A stretch of 64,000 nucleotides of DNA. It comes from Portulaca oleracea. Lineage: Eukaryota; Streptophyta; Magnoliopsida; Caryophyllales; Portulacaceae. Position 1 is the stretch's first letter. Each line of letters begins with the position of its first letter. Where the stretch lies: positions 29,620,802 through 29,684,801 of the forward strand of contig CM055871.1 in NCBI GenBank assembly GCA_029582165.1, read 5' to 3'. The notes beneath the pieces were generated by a model. It had not been told where the DNA came from. It did not search any database and was given only the letters and a program-made list of their open reading frames with translations. The translations under genes were made by a program, and so were the position numbers. This document shows positions 11,886 through 23,100 of this stretch, piece by piece.

Positions 11886-12282
11886 TAAGGCTCGGCAAAA
11901 TTAGCGTTTTAGATAGTGAATAGCGGTTTAGGTAGCGGATAGCGATTTAGGTAGCGGATAGCGGATGAATGGTCAAACAAGAATTGTGTTCGGTAAATTT
12001 AGCGGTTGAATTAACAGATTAATGTGAATTGATATAAAAGGATATCAATAATTTCCAAAGATAAAATTTTCAAATGGTGTTTTTTGACTAAAAAAATATG
12101 AAACGCTACTCCAAATGTTAAACGTTAACTTTATTAACGTTTCGCAAAACGCTTCTTAAAACGCTATACGCTCCTCAAAACGCTAGTTTACCGAACGCTA
12201 ATATTTATGCAATTAGAATTTTGATTTGGTCAAAACGCTAAACGCTATCCCAAACGCTACTGTCGAATAAGGCCTAGATGGT
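11886..12282. mobile_element. MITE with TAGCG/AACGCTA subterminal repeats
   Basis: The left end AAGGCTCGGCAAAATTAGCG and the inverted right end AGGCCTTATTCGACAGTAGCG are related. The left half holds repeated GGATAGCG/GGTAGCGGATAGCG and the right half repeated AAACGCTA/AAAACGCT, which are the inverse motif. This is typical of a non-autonomous DNA transposon with clustered subterminal protein-binding motifs. The TSD is unresolved. Confidence 0.6.
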
Positions 12283-13075
12283 GAGCGTTTGAGAGATTTG
12301 AGCCACTAAATGATCCGATAAGGATCCTATTTGACCGAGCTGTTAAATAGGATGCCTTGTTGGACTTTTCTGGGTTGGGCCACTTGGAGAAACCGATGAC
12401 TAAAGAAATTAGTTGTGTTGTTAATTTAGAGACTAATCCATGCTCTAGACTAAACTAACTTAATTAAAACTCCAGACAAAATTTTATGTCTACAATTTCC
12501 ATGAGCTAATCTATAAATCTAATATTTTAGAATTGCATTATCATTTTTTTTTGTGTGGATTTGCACTTTACTTTTTATGTGTCAATCCCTCAAGTTCATA
12601 TTAAATTTGTTTTGAATTACTGTTGTGCTTAATTCTATTTTGTTTATTAAAAGGTACTTTTTAATATATTTGAATAAACTTTTTTCATTTTTAATAACTT
12701 ATTTAATATAAATAATTTAATTTTATCAATTTATAAAAATATAAATATTACAAATGAGTTCAATTATATGATAGTAACATATTACCCATACCCCATTTAT
12801 ACTTAACATGGAGTTTAACCCTTATCGATCAATTAAGAAACATTCTCCATTAGTCTTTAAAATACTAATATCTATATTTTATATACCTGAAATCTAGTGA
12901 ACTATTGCTTGTAGCCTAAAGGGGGAAAAATGAACTGATAGTTGTACGTACCAAAGACATGACACTTTATTTAATTGGGAAGTTAGAGTTTGATGATGTA
13001 CATCGATCCTGAGGTCCATCTCCTCAGAATAACCCCTGCTGTGTGAAACCAAGCTTTGTGGTTTGAGAAGAGAAA
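12283..13075. other. AT-rich DNA and 5' flank of HSP70-B
   Basis: No gene was found. The final ~180 bp before the HSP70-B ATG are less AT-rich and are presumably promoter and 5'UTR. I saw no clear tandem heat-shock elements. Confidence 0.35.
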
Positions 13076-16000
13076 ATGGAAAGAAAAGGAAAAGGAAAAA
13101 GAAAAGGAAAGGGAAAGGAGGAGGAATGTGTGGCGATCGGCATTGACCTCGGAACCACTTACTCATGTGTGGGAGTGTGGCAGCCTCAGCATCACCGGGT
13201 TGAGATCATCCCTAACGAGATAGGCAACAGAACGACGCCGTCTTTGGTTTCCTTCACCCAAACTGAACGCCATGTTGGGGAGGCTGCCAAGGCTCAGGCT
13301 GTCATCAATCCCTCTAATACCATCTTTGGTTTGTCTTCTCTCTCTAATACATGATTAAGTAATTTATTTTATTAGAATCAAATACAAACAAACAAGATAA
13401 ATTAGAAACAGATAGTTTATCTTCAAAATAATAAAACCATTTAATTTCCATACATTTATAACTTATTTTAGTTGTATCCTAGATATTTATTCTTATTAAT
13501 TAACAATTACAACCATTAAACTCTTTTTTTATTATTATTATTATGGGAAACCCTTTCGAGTAATGAAATCCTTATCTTCAAAAGAATTAAATATTATATA
13601 CTTGTGATACTTTTACAAACTGACTCACACAATACATATTTAGTGCTTACATTTTGAAATGATAAGCAAAGTCTATAGCTGAATATAATTACGATTTAGC
13701 TAGTCATGCTAATTATATTGGATGGTAGGTGTCTACTGGCGAATCTAGGAAGTAGTAGTAGTAGTAGAAACAGTAGTAGTAAGCAATAAATAAATATTTG
13801 CATAGTTTAACATCGTAAGTAACATCTCCCTAAGAAATTTTATAACTTGTTATTCTTAGCTTTTTTACATATTCATAATAATTTCTGACTTACGAATTGT
13901 AAAATCTGTCAATTAATTCGATATGGATTTAAAGTTTATTGCAATCAACCTCATAAAACGTATTAGTTGGTTTTATAATGAAAAAAACACTTTTCTCTCT
14001 GTGGAATAGAAATCAGCAAAATGATAAACATCTTAAGTCAAAATCGTTGATAATCATCTTGAATTTCACCTAAATCACTCAAAAGAATTAAATATAAGAA
14101 CATTTAAATCATAATAAACATATATTTCATAATTTTAAGGGTTATTATGTCGTATAGTTATATAAAAATATTTATTTATATTTTTCATAAATATAAAACT
14201 ATACATAAATGTGCATTATCTAGTATGGTTGATAAAATAAAACTATTATTTATATTTGTTGACCTAACTAATAAATGTTATACTCTTATAATTGATAAAT
14301 ATATTTAATTACTAGAGAAAATATATATAATTACCCCTTAATTTCTATTTTTAATAAACAAAATGTAGTCACTTGGTTAGGCAGTTTAAAATCCAAACCC
14401 TTTTGTTTTTTGTTGGCGACTCCATTGTTTAAGCAAATCATCTGTCAAATTTGTTGGTAAGGTAAGTTACTGTAAACATAAATTTTGGTTAATATTTGTA
14501 AGTTTGGAAAAGGAGTAAATTTGGATAAATTTAATAAAAGAAGTTATAAATAAATTTAGACAAGTTTGGGAAACTTTACATAACTATATGTACTTTTTAC
14601 ATACATACAACTTACCCATCTAATTGACAAGTCCTAAAGTCTTGTTTTTAAAATTTTGGCATTGAAAAATATCATGTTATGATTTGAAAAAGAGAACTTT
14701 GAATGATGTTTATGATGTAAATGGCAAAAAGAAATTCAAAAGGGCAAGCTAATTTGGAAAAAAATAATCATTTTCATATGAGAAACTAATATCCACTAAT
14801 TAAGAGTTCTATATTGATTGTCAAAACTTAAAAGCTAATGTTATCATTTCTGTTTACCTAGACATTTACAATATCCTATCTGCTTATGTTAGTCATTCGT
14901 ATAATCGTATTAGAGTCTTGCTTGTACTTATTGAAATTTAGACTAATGTTTGTTTATTTAATTGAGGTAATGTTCTTTGGTTAGGTTGGATATATATTCT
15001 CCCAATTTATCCTAACTTATCCAAATTTATCCTAACATATCCAAACCTAATACAATTCCGCAAAAAAACATAAACTCTAAAAGCACAATTCCCTAAAAAA
15101 AATCTTAATTTATCCTAACTTATCTCAACTTATCTTAACTCGTCCCAACTTATTAATTATCCATCCAAACCTGAAAATAACCTAACCAAAAAACAAGACC
15201 TGAGTCTAGATTGGATTTTTATAAGATATTCGAAAATTTATTTTCGAACTTAACATTTTAAAACTAATCTTCTTAAGCTAGCTTTTCATTATTTTTTTCC
15301 TTTATTTTGTGGGCCCGCTATTTTTTTTCTTTTCGCAAATTCTAGGATAAGACCGTCTCACGTAAATTTATTGTGAGACGGACTCCTTATAGAGTGACAT
15401 TTTTAATATTTTACTATGACTAATAAATGATATTGGAATGACTTTTAATAAGAAGGTGACAAATAATTTATCAAGAGGTGACTTTTATTAAAGTCAACCT
15501 AAGTAAATGATTAGTCACTTATATATTTATAATTGTTTATCTACTATGTTAGTAAGCTGTATGTTAGGAGGTGATTTGATACTTTTTACTGGTGGATTTC
15601 GATTACTGAAGCTTACCCAATGACCAAGGATGTTGCTACACTGTGATTATAGCATTGAATCATATTTTGGTTTTATGATTATCAGATGCCAAGAGACTCA
15701 TAGGCCGAAGATTTGATGACCCCATTATCCAAAGTGACATGAAGCTGTGGCCATTTAAAGTAATTTCTGGGAGTGATGATGAGAAGCCAATGATAGTAGT
15801 CAAATTCATGGGTGAAGAAAAGCAATTCACAGCTGAGGAGATATCCTCAATGATCCTCCAAAAGATGAAGGGAATGGCCACTTCTTACTTAGGCATGAAA
15901 CTTAAGAATGCTGTCATTACGGTTCCTGCTTACTTCAATGATTCACAGCGCCAAGCAACCAAAGATGCTGGCATCATTTCTGGCCTTAATGTCTTGCGTA

Positions 16001-17408
16001 TCATCAATGAACCAACTGCTGCTGCCATTGCTTATGGTCTTCACAGGAATACTCCCACACCAAAGAATGTGTTGGTGTTTGATTTGGGTGGCGGCACTTT
16101 TGATGTCTCTGTAGTCACCATTGACAAGTGTGTTTTTCATGCCAAGGCAATAAATGGGGACACCCACCTTGGTGGGGCTGATTTCGACACTAGGATGGTT
16201 GGCTACCTTGTTTCTGAGTTTAAAAGGATTCACAACAAGGACCTAAGCGTGATTCCTAGAGCTCTTGGCCGTTTGAAGGCTGCTTGTGAGAGGGCTAAGA
16301 GAAGTCTTTCTTCTGTCTCTGAGACTACTGTTGAGATTGATTGCCTCTTTGAACGCATTGATTTCTGCTTTCCTTTCACCCGTGCTCTGTTTGAGAAGCT
16401 CAACATGGAGTTATTTGAGCGTTGTATAAACCTGGTTGATAAGTGTCTCCAGGATGCAAAAATGGAGAAGAGTGACATTCACGAAGTTGTGTTGGTGGGA
16501 GGGTCAACTCGTATTCCCAAGATCCAACAAATGTTGCAAAACTTCTTCAATGGGAAGGCACTTTGCAAAGGTGTGAACCCAGATGAGGCAGTGGCTTATG
16601 GAGCTGCATTTCTTGCTGCAAAGCAAACAGGTGTACATATGAATCAGGAAGTCGTAGTGAAGGATGTTACCCGCTATCCCTTGGCATTGAGCTTAATACT
16701 CGCGATATGAGCATTGTAATTCCGAAGAACAAAACCATCCCAACAAAGAAGATCAAGAGACTGACTATCGCCTCTGACAAGCAAAACGAGGTGGTGTTCT
16801 CAGTTTACGAAGGAGAGAATCGTAAGGCTAAAGACAACTTCTTCTTGGGAGAGTTTTCACTCCATGACATTCCTCCTGCTCCTCAAGGTGTACCTGATTT
16901 TGATGTTCGCTTCATGATTGACGATGATGGGATACTGACCGTGTCAGCACAGCATATTGGCACTGATAACTGGAACCAGATCACCATCACCAATCACAGC
17001 GGAAGGTTATCGAGGAAGCAGCTTTGTCAGAAGGTAAAGGAAGCTGACAAGTACAATGCCATGGATGAGGAGCGTGAGAGGGCGTCTGAAGCCTTGAATG
17101 ACCTGGAGAAGTACATGTACTTAGTGAGAGGCACATTGGCAGGATCTGTGAAGATGGCGACAGAAGACAGGAGGAAGATAGGAGATGCAATCGAGCATAC
17201 AACACAATGGATTGGGAGGAATTCTCTGCTGGCCGGGGCTTCTATGTTTGAGGAAAAGTTGAAAGAGCTTAAGAGAATCTGTGGGCCCATCATTGAGAAG
17301 ATACATCTACGACAAGATGATGATGAGGAGGCTAGCGACAGCTCCTCTGATGTTGAAATCATTGACATTGTGCAGCTTCAAGTCCCTGACATTGTGGAGC
17401 TTGACTGA
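13076..17408 (+). CDS. HSP70-B: HSP70 with Lys/Gly-rich leader and a one-base frameshift at the domain linker
   Basis: Exon 1 (13076..13328) encodes a leader ([17 protein letters not shown]) and then [15 protein letters not shown] 2357-bp intron (GTTTGT...ATCAG) splits the Asp codon as in the sister genes. Exon 2 (15686..17408) starts [12 protein letters not shown]. Motifs seen are [25 protein letters not shown], then [16 protein letters not shown] and a C-terminus DIVELD. The frame breaks in the short C run at 16670-16672 (ACCCG): upstream reads VKDVT, and LSLGIEL resumes in the next frame. As written, translation stops at 16710 after 425 aa, giving an ATPase domain without a substrate domain. 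The rest (from the ATG at 16707) is well conserved, so the lesion is young, a local sequencing/assembly error, or a real truncation. Intact length would be near 658 aa. Confidence 0.85.
14966..15200. mobile_element. 235-bp Tourist-like MITE inside HSP70-B intron (TSD TGA)
   Basis: The left end GGTAATGTTCTTTGGTTAGG and the inverted right end GGTCTTGTTTTTTGGTTAGG are TIRs, flanked by TGA at 14963-14965 and 15201-15203. The interior is packed with CCTAACTTATCC/CAACTTATC motifs. A related copy, truncated at its left, ends at 9259. Confidence 0.75.
15340..15400. repeat. short hairpin repeat CCGTCTCAC...GTGAGACGG
   Basis: A perfect 9-bp inverted pair (CCGTCTCAC and GTGAGACGG) separated by 11 bases lies in the HSP70-B intron. 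It looks like the end of a dispersed repeat; I could not define the full element. Confidence 0.4.
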
Positions 17409-17852
17409 CTGAGCATGGGGGGGAACCATAGGCTTATGCTGTGTTTTGGATGCTTAGTATTGTGTTGTGTTTGCGCGTACGATGGCCAAATTTTGTGTTG
17501 TGCTATGTTTGTTTTTCCATCCAGGCAGTAATGTTGTATTTAGGTCCTTATTCGGTGTTAATTCTTCTACTCCCTTTAGTGAGGAACACCTATATAGGCC
17601 GAGCACCAGCAGAATGACTCGGTAACTTAGACCTAATCACTACTACCATACTGGTAAATCTGCTGTGACAACTAAATTTTGATTTGGAAGTAAATTGACA
17701 GGACTTTGACTTGGCTAAACAGAACTGGCATTGTATAATAGCAAGATGTCCTTTGCCAGTTTTACATTCACATGTAACAACTTGCATCTAATCAAACGGC
17801 CTTACCAACAGGCGCTACATGGTTACAGTAGATCACGACTATATGTGATTTA
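17409..17852. other. 3' flank of HSP70-B
   Basis: This is the presumed 3'UTR and downstream DNA, T/G-rich near 17440-17520. No gene was seen. Confidence 0.3.
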
Positions 17853-18087
17853 GGCCGTGTTCTTTTCTGCGGTTGACAAACTGCGGTACCACAGCATACC
17901 GCAGTTTGCCACAACTCACCACACTTTACCACAAATCATTACTTTTCTCTCTCCTCACTTTTCTCCTATACTTTTTACATTCTCTCTCCTCACCTACCCC
18001 ACATACCAATAACCTACCACAATTCCACCATACCCACCACAATTCCACCACACCATACCGCAAAATACCGCAGAAAAGAACAGGACC
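17853..18087. mobile_element. 235-bp Tourist (PIF/Harbinger) MITE, TSD TTA
   Basis: The left end GGCCGTGTTCTTTTCTGCGG and the inverted right end GGTCCTGTTCTTTTCTGCGG are TIRs of about 20 bp. TTA flanks both sides (17850-17852 and 18088-18090), the usual Harbinger target. The interior has CTCTCTCCTCAC blocks and repeated TACCACAA. Relatives are at 56584-59260, 35830-42949 (both split by insertions) and 61321-61525. Confidence 0.85.
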
Positions 18088-18090
18088 TTA

Positions 18091-19443
18091 GGCTTTGGAA
18101 GGAGGTTTTTTGTTTTCTTTTCCAGATAAGTAGTAGGCTTTGAAAGGAGTTTGAAGCAAAATTGAAGTGTATAATCCTTTAATTGTTTCCTTAATTAACA
18201 ATGGACCACCGAGCTATCATATTTCTTACAAAAGTCAAGTTTGAAAAATAGTTTCATCAAAAAAATTTCTCACAGGTCAAGTTTGGAAAAGTAACTTCAA
18301 TGTGAAAGAGTTCAGCCAAAATAGGTTCAATATAATAAAATAAGTCAACGAGTTCAACAAAATAGCCTTTTCACTTCACATTTTTTATCAAAATAATCAA
18401 GTTTAATGATAAGTTTGACAAAATAAGTTAATAAGTTATATAAAAATTGCTTACAAAAGGTTTAGTACATAAGTTCAGATTAAATTATGTCAAAAAAAAA
18501 ATGCTCATATTTATGCCCTGTTCAGTAGAAAGAATGGATTGAGTTACGGATAGTTATTTGGGAATGGATAGTTGTTGGACTTGCAAAACTAGCAATGATC
18601 GGATATGCCCGTAGTTCCCATAACATTCAGGTCTAGATCTTCTGTATTGTGTTGAGTTTGCGATGGGAGTGAATGTTGTAACTTGTCCCAAATCGCCTAA
18701 GTTGTCTTGTAAAGCCCTGTCATCTTAACAATAATAGGCCAACCTAGCCTCAAGGCTGTCTTCTTATAATATCCCAGGGCTTGGTGCCACAGAGCATGTT
18801 GAAAATAGATATATTTGAATGCTCAGAGCTTCAACAAATACATCAATGGAACACAAGTTTACATTGGCATAAGATCCAACATGTAATAAATAAACCATCA
18901 CTACATCGGAAGTAACTTTGTTAGATGGACACTTTGCTAGCAAAGAATAAGAGTAGAGACAATGTTGGTAGTGCTCATGCTAAAATTTATTCCTCCTTGG
19001 AAGAAAATGCATTGTCCAATCCTATTTGTAAATGTCCTGTGACATTTCAGGACCATTCATAAATTTAAAGAGATGACTTCGATTTGTAAAATAGTCAATT
19101 TTTATTTATTGCCCCTTAAGTGAATGAACCTCTCATATATGCATGTTACGTGTTAGCTTTTTATTTCCATTCCTCATCATTGAGATGTTATTAGGAAGTT
19201 GCCAAGACATTTTTTTTTCCTTAATATATAAAGTGAAAATAGGGGGTTAGAAATAAAGCACTAAAAAAAAGTTGTGGTTGTTATCTCTAAACCTACTAAC
19301 TAGATGAGGGACTACCTAATACTTCTCTGTCATATATTTCTGAGATGCAGGGCACTATGAATATAATTTGACAGCAAAATATGAATATACTGATGAGTAC
19401 ACAATCCATCATAGCCAAAATTTAGCTTCAACGACTTAATAAG
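18091..19443. other. intergenic DNA, nothing recognised
   Basis: The region is AT-rich with short repeated phrases such as AAGTTTGGAAAA and GGTCAAGTTTG (about 18225-18300), but without a coding or RNA signal I can support. Confidence 0.35.
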
Positions 19444-19457
19444 CTCAGTGAGAGCAC

Positions 19458-19687
19458 AAATAGTTCATTTGGTACCAGCTGTACGTTGTGGTCCTAGGAT
19501 CGATTCCTAGGGGCAACATATGCTACACTCGTTTGTGGAAGTGGGGATGTATTGTGCAGTAACCGACCCATAAGCCTGGTATCCCCTCCTCCCTAATGGG
19601 CTAGTTGGTTCATTGGGGTCTCTTTGAGATGGAGAATCTCGTAAATACTCCGACTTACCAATATAAAAAAATTTAAAAAAAAAAAAA
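19458..19687 (+). mobile_element. tRNA-derived SINE with 14-bp target duplication
   Basis: The 5' part has RNA polymerase III promoter-like boxes: an A-box-like TAGTTCATTTGG near 19461 and a B-box-like GGATCGATTCC near 19497. The body ends in an A-rich tail (from about 19665). Direct repeats CTCAGTGAGAGCAC (19444-19457) and CTCAATCAGAGCAC (19688-19701) flank it, 12 of 14 matching. Length of 230 bp and layout fit a plant SINE. It lies about 470 bp beyond the 3' end of HSP70-C. Confidence 0.75.
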
Positions 19688-19701
19688 CTCAATCAGAGCA
19701 C

Positions 19702-20166
19702 TTGAAGAAAGAAAAAACAGAATGTGATGTATAGTATTGGGACCAATATTTAACAAAAAGTGAGATTGATTAATCAAGCAAGAGAACAAAGAAGAGTTAT
19801 CACCATTTAGGCAAATGCGTAACAAACAACTAAGAAATCAGGATGAGCTTCAACTACATGTAAGTAACTACGTAAGCATGGCTACACAGGTGTGAAAAGA
19901 TAACATGTTAACATAGTTAGATAGAAACAGATGTCTTTTGTGCATGCACAAAACAGAGCAGTGGTAGAGTTTAATATAGTTCAGCATACTACTAAACCTT
20001 CTGAAGAACATCAGCCCCAGGACAATACATTACTAGTCTGAAATTGATGCAAAAAGGAAGAATATATAGCAGCCTTACCTCTGACAGCAAATGACATACA
20101 AAAAACAGCCTCCCTAGATCAAACAGTTTCCACTTGTAAGAGCATTGTACTGTCAAACAACCTTGC
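19702..20166. other. 3' flank of HSP70-C
   Basis: This is the presumed 3'UTR and downstream DNA of the minus-strand HSP70-C. No separate gene was seen. Confidence 0.3.
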
Positions 20167-23100
20167 TTAATCGAGCTCCACGATCTCAGAGTCACTAGCT
20201 CCACCATCTCCATACTGCTGCTGATGCATCTTCTCAATGATCGGCTCGCATATGCTTTTCAGCTCATTTATTTTTTCCTCAAACTTAACAACTTCAGTGA
20301 CTTGGTTGTTCCATTCCAACCACTGCTTTGTCTGCTCCACAACATCCCCCATCTTTCTCTTCTCCTTGGCCCCTATCTTCTTCCCACAGCCTCTCAGTAC
20401 GCTGCTGAAGAAGTACACATAATTCTCCAAACTGTTCTTAGCTTTCGAAGCCTTAATGCGCTCCTCATCCTGAGCCTTGTACTTCTCAGCTTCCTTTACC
20501 ATTCTATCAATCTCCTCATTTGACAGCCTACCACTATGGTTGATGATGTTAATTTGATCTTTGTTGTTAGTACCTACATGCTCTGCCGACACACTCAGCA
20601 GGCCGTTATCATCAAAGCTGAAGTAGACATCAAAGTTGGGGACACCTTCAGGCGCAGGAGGAATGTCATAAAGAGAAAACTCTCCCAAGAAGTTGTTCTC
20701 TTTTGCAATGCGTCTCTCACCCTCATACACTGCGAATGATACATCAGTTTGGTTATCGGATGAGGTTGTTAATCTCTTCACCTTCTTTGTGGGGATACAA
20801 GTATTCCTGGGAACTACAACACTCATTTCACCATTGTAAAGTGCAATTCCGAGGGATAGAGGAGTAACATCCCTAAGTACAAAACCCCTCGTGTTATCAT
20901 CCTCTGCACCAGATAAGTTAGCAGCATGAAGTGCGGCTCCATAGGCAACAGCCTCATCTGGGTTAATACCTTTGCAGAGCGTCTTTCCATTGAAAAACTC
21001 CTGTAACAGAGATTGAATCCTGGGAATGCGAGTTGACCCACCAACAAGGACAACCTCATGAACCTCGCGCTTCCTCATTTTGGCATCGGTCAAACACTTT
21101 TTAACCTGGTCTATACAATCCGTAAACAAATCTGAATTCATCTCTTCAAACTGAGCGCGAGTGATGGTAGAGTAGAACTCAATCCCTTCATAAAGGGAGT
21201 CAATTTCGATATGGGCCTCAGTAGTTGAAGAAAGGTCTCTCTTGGCCTTCTCACAAGCAGTTATCAACCGGGCAAGGGCTCTAGCATTTCCGCCAATATC
21301 CACCTTATGCATCCTGTTAAACTCAGCTACAAAATGCCTAACCATTCTGCTGTCAAAATCTCCTCCGCCAAGATGGGTGATTCCACCAACTGCTTTGACC
21401 ACAAATGCGCTGCTATCAATGGTGACCAAAGAGACATCAAAAGTACCACCACCTAAGTCAAAAACAAGCACGTTCTTTGTACCGGAAACGTTCTTGTGGA
21501 GACCGTAGGCAATAGCAGCAGCAGTAGGCTCACTGATGATGCTCAAGACATTGAAGCCCGCAATGAGGCCTGCATCTTTAGTAGCACTACGCTGTGAGTC
21601 ATTGAAGTAGGCGGGGACAGTGATGACAGCATTCTTCACTTGTGTCCCTAGATAAGCCTCTGCAATTTGCTTCATCTTCTGGAGGATCATAGAGGATATT
21701 TGCTCGGGCATAAATTGCTTGTCTTCGCCCCTGTGAGTGACCATAACCACAGGCTTCTTGCCATTGCCAGAATCAGGACCTGGAATAACTTTAAACGGCC
21801 AGATTTCCATGCCCCTCTGGACTTGAGCATCAGTAAATCTTCTGCCTATGAGCCTCTTTGCATCTGTCATCAATGTGAAATCAGTGACATAAACATAATT
21901 CAGTCTTACTACCCTAATTAAAATATTCTCCTGCTCAAAAATGAAAGCTTTCCCAGGCCACTTTCTGCTCAATAATCTCAGGAGGAGACTGCAAAAGCAA
22001 CAATTCAAGCATGCTATTCATGGTGAAACACTACTAAGAACTAACCAATAGGCACCATGCTGATTCATACCAAAACATGGAATCAGATAAACACATACAT
22101 AGAACCCATTTCAATTCAGTACAACTTGATAAATAAAGATGATTTGTGAATAAATAAAGATAGATACTCCTATTTCTAAAGAAATATCTTGTTGGACAGT
22201 TGGATAGATATCAAGGAAAAATTTATTTTTATTCCATGTAAATTTGGTCTCTAGGATAACCACCAATAAGGTTTACAGGTTGGGGATACAAGATACCAAA
22301 TTGCCCATAATAAATATGACCCATCAACCCTACTATTTGGATCTAATGGAAATTTTTTGCTAAACTTGAACCTTGATGATAAGCTTGGAGACTATCAGAC
22401 TACCACCTCTTTAGTGGGTAGATATGAAGAATACGTATAGCACTTGATAACCATAAATATATTCATTTAAATTAAGTATCGTATTTCAACTAAATAATTT
22501 TGATGAAAATGTCAAAATACTAATATATGGATAAATATATAGTAAAATAATTACAAATATTAAAAGTACGTTAATTAAGTAAAAAAAAAGTGACAAATAT
22601 TTATGAAACAAAATGTTAAATAAAAACGGAGGGAGGGAGTATCCTTCAAGCTTTTCAATTTAGAAGAACTGTCTGAAAACATGAAACACGGAGAAGTTCC
22701 TCCGTGGTATCACCTAATAAGAGTACCCGTAATGATAAGTTTGAGTTTGACTAATTGTATAACGTGGGATCTGTGGACCCCTATTAAGAGAGTCAAAATT
22801 TAACTTTTTATTTAGTCAACTTTCCAATTGTAAGAATGAGTTTGACTCATATTAATTAAAAAAAAGTAAATGGGTCTCACTTAAGAATATAATTAATTTG
22901 GTTATATTGATAAAAATGAGATGGAGGAGGAGAGAGAAAAAAATATGATTAAAATATTAATATTTCAAACTCGCTTTCAAACTCGTCTCGTGAGACTGAA
23001 AGCGAGATTCTCGCGAGACGAGTTTCATTCTCACCACTGAAATGTGCTACACGACCTCACTTCGTTCTCGTTTCATGCCACGTCAGCAGTGAGTCGAATT

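Noticed and set aside
12946..12961. GTACGTACCAAAGAC resembling the antisense exon 1/intron border of HSP70-A
   Set aside because: Similarity does not extend beyond ~12 bases; taken as chance.
21860..22008. Apparent N-terminal extension of HSP70-C exon 2 ([10 protein letters not shown]...)
   Set aside because: It is intron sequence; the GACAG acceptor and the shared Asp-codon intron place the exon start at 21863.
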